NCBI GenBank assembly: GCA_025210455.1
Contig: JAOARQ010000044.1
Location: forward strand, 82,457 to 146,456
Direction: 5' to 3'
Source of the DNA: Pelagimonas sp.
GTDB lineage: Bacteria > Pseudomonadota > Alphaproteobacteria > Rhodobacterales > Rhodobacteraceae
Length of the DNA stretch: 64,000 nucleotides
Shown: in pieces, positions 60,926 to 64,000 of the stretch
How the letters are laid out: each line of letters opens with the position of its first letter
Position numbering within the stretch: the stretch's first letter is position 1
Notes under the pieces: generated by a model
Databases searched by the model: none
Seen by the model: only the letters and a program-made list of their open reading frames with translations
What the model was told of the DNA's origin: nothing
Translations under genes and position numbers: made by a program

Positions 60926-61768
60926 ATGCGCGGTACGGATCTGATTGTCAAAGCTGCCCGTCTTTTGGTTGAGGCGGGTGTCAGCGACCCGGCGCGGGAT
61001 GCGCGCAAGCTGCTGGCGCATGTGCTGGATATCCCGGCCAGCCGTCTGACGCTGGTGCTGCCGGAACCGGTTGGCCCGGACTTGGCCCAGGCCTATGAGG
61101 CGCTGGTGGCGCGCCGGGCCCAGCGTGAACCGGTCAGCCACCTGATTGGCCAGCGTGATTTCTATGGGCGCAGTTTTCAGGTAACCCCGGATGTTCTGGA
61201 TCCGCGCCCTGAAACCGAGATCCTGATTGAGGCAGCTCTGGCCATGCCCTTTGCTTCGGTTTTGGATCTGGGGACCGGATCAGGCTGTATCCTTCTGACC
61301 CTTTTGTCGGAACGCAGCGGCGCCGTCGGCGTCGCCACCGATCTAAGCGAAAAGGCGCTGGACATCGCACGCCAGAACGCCACTGCGCTGGGGGTAAAGG
61401 CGCGGGCCGAGTTCCAACATGGCAGCTGGTACGGGGCGCTGAGCGATCCCATGCAATTCGATCTGATCGTGTCCAACCCGCCCTATATTGCGCTTGGCGA
61501 AATGGCGTATCTCTCGCCCGAGGTGCAGGGCTTTGAACCGCGCATGGCCCTGACCGATGAGGCCGACGGGCTGACCGCCTATCGCGCTTTGATCGCCGGG
61601 CACGGGCCCTATCTGGCACCGGGCGGTCGCATGATGGTTGAGATCGGGCCAACACAGGGCCCGGCCGTGCAAAGCCTGATGCAGCAGGCCGGTCTGTGTG
61701 ATGTGCGAATCCTGCCTGATCTGGATGGGCGCGACCGCGTTGTTCTGGGTCATAGCGGCGAAAACTAG
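60926..61768 (+). CDS. prmC: Release factor glutamine methyltransferase
   Basis: A 280-residue enzyme that methylates the Gln of the GGQ motif of release factors. SAM loop VLDLGTGSGCILLTLL and the substrate-Gln motif NPPY in LIVSNPPYIAL are present; the N-terminal helical RF-binding domain is normal. Encoded directly after its substrate gene prfA, a widely conserved pairing. Confidence 0.96.
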   Translation: MRGTDLIVKAARLLVEAGVSDPARDARKLLAHVLDIPASRLTLVLPEPVGPDLAQAYEALVARRAQREPVSHLIGQRDFYGRSFQVTPDVLDPRPETEILIEAALAMPFASVLDLGTGSGCILLTLLSERSGAVGVATDLSEKALDIARQNATALGVKARAEFQHGSWYGALSDPMQFDLIVSNPPYIALGEMAYLSPEVQGFEPRMALTDEADGLTAYRALIAGHGPYLAPGGRMMVEIGPTQGPAVQSLMQQAGLCDVRILPDLDGRDRVVLGHSGEN

Positions 61769-61978
61769 CAGAAATCCCCTGTATTTATAGGCTGCGGCAA
61801 TTTCGGACTTGTGTCTTGCGGGGCGCTGTGCATATTCAGGTTAGGTCAGGTTGATCTGGACAGTTTCACTGTCTCGCCTGCCACTAAGCCAAAATGATGG
61901 TGATACACTCTCTGGGCGCAGGACGCGCTTGGCACATATCACTGAAATGTCTGCAATTCAGGCTGGATAACTGAAATA

Positions 61979-62722
61979 ATGCGTTCTTCAAAATCTCGTT
62001 CGCGGAACAAGAATAACCGCAACCGCAATTCGCTGGGCAATGTGGTCAACCGCGTGTTTGACAGCAGTGGCCCCGAGGGAAAGGTGCGCGGCACGCCGCA
62101 ACAGATCATCGACAAATACAATCAACTGGCCCGGGATGCCTCACTGGCGAATGACCGGGTTGCCGCTGAAAACTTTCAACAGCACGCTGAACATTACATG
62201 CGCCTGCTGAGCGAAGCACAGCGCGAACAGGAAGCGCGCCGCGAACAGCAAGAGCGCGACAATCGCGAACGTCAGGCACAGCGCGACCGTGACCGCGCAC
62301 AGCGTGAGGCGCAGCAATCGGATGCTGGCGCAGGCGAACAGCCACAGCCCGTTGCCGCTGACCCCTCTGAGGCGCCACAGCCTGATGTGATCGACACAGC
62401 CCCCAGCGCCGAGAGCGAGACTGGTCTGGTTGAAACGCCTGAGGCAAAGGCCGAAGAAAAGCCCAAGAAACCACGCGCCCCACGTGCCCGCAAGCCAAAG
62501 CCCAAAGAGGCTGCTGAGGCTCCGGCAGCGGCTGCTGAGGCCACCGCTGAGGCACAGCCAGAGCTGACCAGCATGGAACAGCCCGCCGCTGAGGAAAAGC
62601 CAAAGAAGCCCCGCGCCCCGCGCAAGCCGCGTAAAAAGCCAGAGCCTGCTGCTGAGGGCCCCGCAGCCGAGGCACCGGCTGCTGAGACACCAGACGCGCC
62701 AAAGGCCGATGCGGCTGAGTAA
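61979..62722 (+). CDS. DUF4167 protein with low-complexity C-terminus
   Basis: A 247-residue protein. The basic N-terminus and conserved DUF4167 region (RNRNSLGNVVNRVFDSSGPEGKVRGTPQQIIDKYNQLARDASLANDRVAAENFQQHAEHYMRLL) are followed by a coiled, charged QEARREQQERDNRERQAQ stretch. After that comes a long Ala/Pro/Glu/Lys-rich tail in which EEKPKKPRAPR occurs twice. It is probably an RNA- or DNA-binding protein specific to alphaproteobacteria; function is not established. A strong bidirectional terminator follows. Confidence 0.88.
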   Translation: MRSSKSRSRNKNNRNRNSLGNVVNRVFDSSGPEGKVRGTPQQIIDKYNQLARDASLANDRVAAENFQQHAEHYMRLLSEAQREQEARREQQERDNRERQAQRDRDRAQREAQQSDAGAGEQPQPVAADPSEAPQPDVIDTAPSAESETGLVETPEAKAEEKPKKPRAPRARKPKPKEAAEAPAAAAEATAEAQPELTSMEQPAAEEKPKKPRAPRKPRKKPEPAAEGPAAEAPAAETPDAPKADAAE

Positions 62723-62746
62723 GCTTTTTCTATTAGGAATACGTTC

Positions 62747-62778
62747 AAAGGCCCCCGTATCTATCTGCGGGGGCCTTT
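62747..62778. terminator. Bidirectional terminator
   Basis: AAAGGCCCCCG, 10-base loop, CGGGGGCCTTT: an 11-bp perfect stem between the convergent DUF4167 and rsmA genes. Confidence 0.9.
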
Positions 62779-62834
62779 GCATGTGTCGGGCTTTCTAAGT
62801 CTGAGATGCAAACAGGTGGCGCAATCGCACCAAG

Positions 62835-63674
62835 CTATGTTTCAAACTGCCGGGCGAGGGCGCAGAAGGCCTCAAGCGGGACCTGCTCGGCGCGTTCCGT
62901 CGGTTTAATCCCTGCGGCCAGAAGGCGGTCTTCGATATCCGGGGCCAGACCTTTCAAAGCAGCCCGCAGCATTTTGCGGCGCTGGTTAAAGGCCTTGGCC
63001 ACCACACGTTCCAGCAGATGCGGCTGCGCAGGAAAGCGCGGCTCGGGTAGGGCGGTCAGATGCACCACGGCAGAATGCACCTTTGGCGGTGGCGAAAAGG
63101 CTTCGGGCGGGAGCGTCATGGCAATACGAGCCTCCGCGCGCCATTGCGACAGGATCGCCAGCCGCCCATAGGCTTTGCTGCCCGGTTGCGCGGTGAGGCG
63201 TTCCGCCACTTCCTTTTGGAACATCAGCGTCAGCGAAGACCAGAACGGCGGCCAGTCTTTTGGCGTCAGCCAGCGGATCAACAGTTCGGTGCCAACATTG
63301 TACGGCAGGTTGGCACAGATCGCGATGGGCGGCGTCAGGTGCTCAAGCGGATTGATTTCCAGCGCGTCGCCTTCGATCACCTGAAAGCGATCCGGATAGG
63401 CGGCCCGGATTTCGTCCAGTGCTGGCAGGCAGCGCGGGTCTTTCTCAATCGCCAGCACCCGCCGCGCCCCTTCAGACAAGAGCCCACGGGTCAGACCGCC
63501 GGGTCCGGGGCCCACTTCGATCACATCAGTGCCGGACAGATCTCCGGGAATGCGGGCAATACGGGCGGTCAGGTTCAGATCCAGCAGAAAGTTCTGCCCC
63601 AGCGCCTTGCGGGCTGAAAGCTCATGTCGCGCGATGACATCACGCAGCGGCGGAAGGGAATCGATCTGGCTCAT
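62835..63674 (-). CDS. rsmA: 16S rRNA dimethyladenosine transferase
   Basis: A 279-residue KsgA-type methyltransferase that dimethylates A1518/A1519 of 16S rRNA. Motifs: [22 protein letters not shown] loop [30 protein letters not shown], and the N-x-P-Y motif in [14 protein letters not shown]-terminal helical domain [21 protein letters not shown]. Normal length. Confidence 0.96.
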   Translation of the reverse strand: MSQIDSLPPLRDVIARHELSARKALGQNFLLDLNLTARIARIPGDLSGTDVIEVGPGPGGLTRGLLSEGARRVLAIEKDPRCLPALDEIRAAYPDRFQVIEGDALEINPLEHLTPPIAICANLPYNVGTELLIRWLTPKDWPPFWSSLTLMFQKEVAERLTAQPGSKAYGRLAILSQWRAEARIAMTLPPEAFSPPPKVHSAVVHLTALPEPRFPAQPHLLERVVAKAFNQRRKMLRAALKGLAPDIEDRLLAAGIKPTERAEQVPLEAFCALARQFET

Positions 63675-63779
63675 GAGTTGGGTTGTACGGTGTGAAGCGC
63701 GGGATGGGTAGGGGGAGGTTGTGAGTAACCCTTTTGGGGCCTAAATCTGAAGTCCGATATCAATCAGGAGATTTACTTT

Positions 63780-63911
63780 ATGAAAGATATTCTATCTGAC
63801 GAGGAGATCTTGAAAACTGGCCGCATAAAACGCGGTTATGTAAAGTGCCGCTTGGTTCATAGAGATGGCTGTTTGAGATACTCCCCAATGTTTGGACAGT
63901 TTTCAGCGTAA
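63780..63911 (+). pseudogene. Small ORF truncated by an IS3-family element
   Basis: A 43-codon frame (starts MKDILSDEEILKTGRIKRGY) with AGGAG upstream. Its last ten codons (YSPMFGQFSA) are encoded by the end of the IS3-type element beginning near 63874, so the native gene is cut after about 32 residues. No family recognised in the remnant. Confidence 0.5.
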
Positions 63912-64000
63912 GTTAAGCTACTCTCTGCTCCTGCTGATCAAGTTGGGTTTCATCTTTTCTCAGCCAATAAACCACGGCTGGCGGCTTGCCGCCAAGGGCG
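63874..64000 (-). mobile_element. End of an IS3-family insertion sequence (partial)
   Basis: From about 63874 (TGAGATACTCCCCAATGTTT...) the sequence has the look of an IS3-type terminal repeat. On the minus strand it encodes the C-terminus of an integrase-type transposase: LGGKPPAVVYWLRKDETQLD ending QRVA, stop at 63913-63915. The rest lies beyond the window. Confidence 0.75.
63913..64000 (-). CDS. IS3-family transposase OrfB, C-terminal fragment (partial at edge)
   Basis: 28 codons read in from the window edge: ALGGKPPAVVYWLRKDETQ and a Gln-rich tail ending RVA, stop TAA at 63915-63913. The ALGG-x-x-PA segment is the conserved end of the rve-type catalytic domain of IS3 transposases. The catalytic residues are outside the window. 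Confidence 0.72.
   Translation of the reverse strand, partial: ALGGKPPAVVYWLRKDETQLDQQEQRVA

Noticed and set aside
61769..61978. Possible small RNA or gene between prmC and the DUF4167 gene
   Set aside because: No hairpin terminator, ribosome site or convincing frame was seen.

Overview
The window comes from a chromosome of a Roseobacter-group (Rhodobacteraceae) alphaproteobacterium. The signs are high GC, the gene order mraZ-rsmH-ftsL-ftsI-murE-murF-mraY-murD with a long sRNA-bearing leader, a DUF4167 protein near prmC, and several PotABCD-type and methylamine-type catabolic genes. It is a core-gene backbone broken by one insertion-sequence and phage-remnant island. No tRNA, rRNA or CRISPR array was seen.

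Layout. 1-58: edge of a TPP riboswitch reading leftward out of the window. 0.2-12.4 kb: an amine-uptake and catabolism region with RidA, a polyamine-type ABC transporter (potABCD-like), an ArgE-like deacylase, a 2-oxoglutarate/Fe(II) oxygenase, a LysR regulator, and a leftward operon (flavin monooxygenase, RidA, DUF1028, aldehyde dehydrogenase). The transporter operon and the leftward oxidation operon share an almost identical LysR-type palindrome, so they probably form one regulon. A 268-bp MITE lies between argE and the oxygenase. 12.6-18.4 kb: a two-component pair divergent from a giant FG-GAP/cadherin/DUF4114 surface or secreted protein. 18.5-27.5 kb: an XRE-cupin regulator divergent from a self-contained glycine cleavage operon (lpd, lipA, glycine/alanine symporter, gcvT, gcvH, gcvP). 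The palindrome between them recurs upstream of the L-serine dehydratase gene at 55.7 kb, which suggests a joint glycine/serine regulon. 27.6-32.2 kb: AraC and LuxR regulators and a trimethylamine-dehydrogenase-like flavoenzyme with altered substrate-pocket residues.

32.7-42.1 kb is the accessory island. It holds an IS5-family element with a frameshifted transposase, a second decayed IS5-type transposase, and a P2-like tail module: truncated sheath, tail chaperone with a T-TTT-TTT-G slippery site, tape measure, gpU, gpX and gpD. After these come a phospholipase-A2-like membrane protein, a small membrane protein, and an AT-richer two-gene cassette (a 309-aa soluble protein and a 163-aa four-helix membrane protein). 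The cassette is the best candidate for an undescribed, possibly anti-phage, system.

42.2-52.2 kb: the dcw cell-wall/division cluster. Its leader contains three clusters of MraZ boxes at exact 10-bp period, two convergent DnaA boxes, and an UpsM-like sRNA ending in a strong terminator. The cluster stops after murD, with ftsW/murG/murC not following. 52.2-63.7 kb: housekeeping genes (BaiN-like flavoprotein, XRE-cupin regulator, sdaA, GST, Tat-type msrB, inositol-phosphatase family, J-domain protein, bolA, DUF1499, prfA, prmC, DUF4167, rsmA). The right edge enters an IS3-family element that truncates a small ORF.
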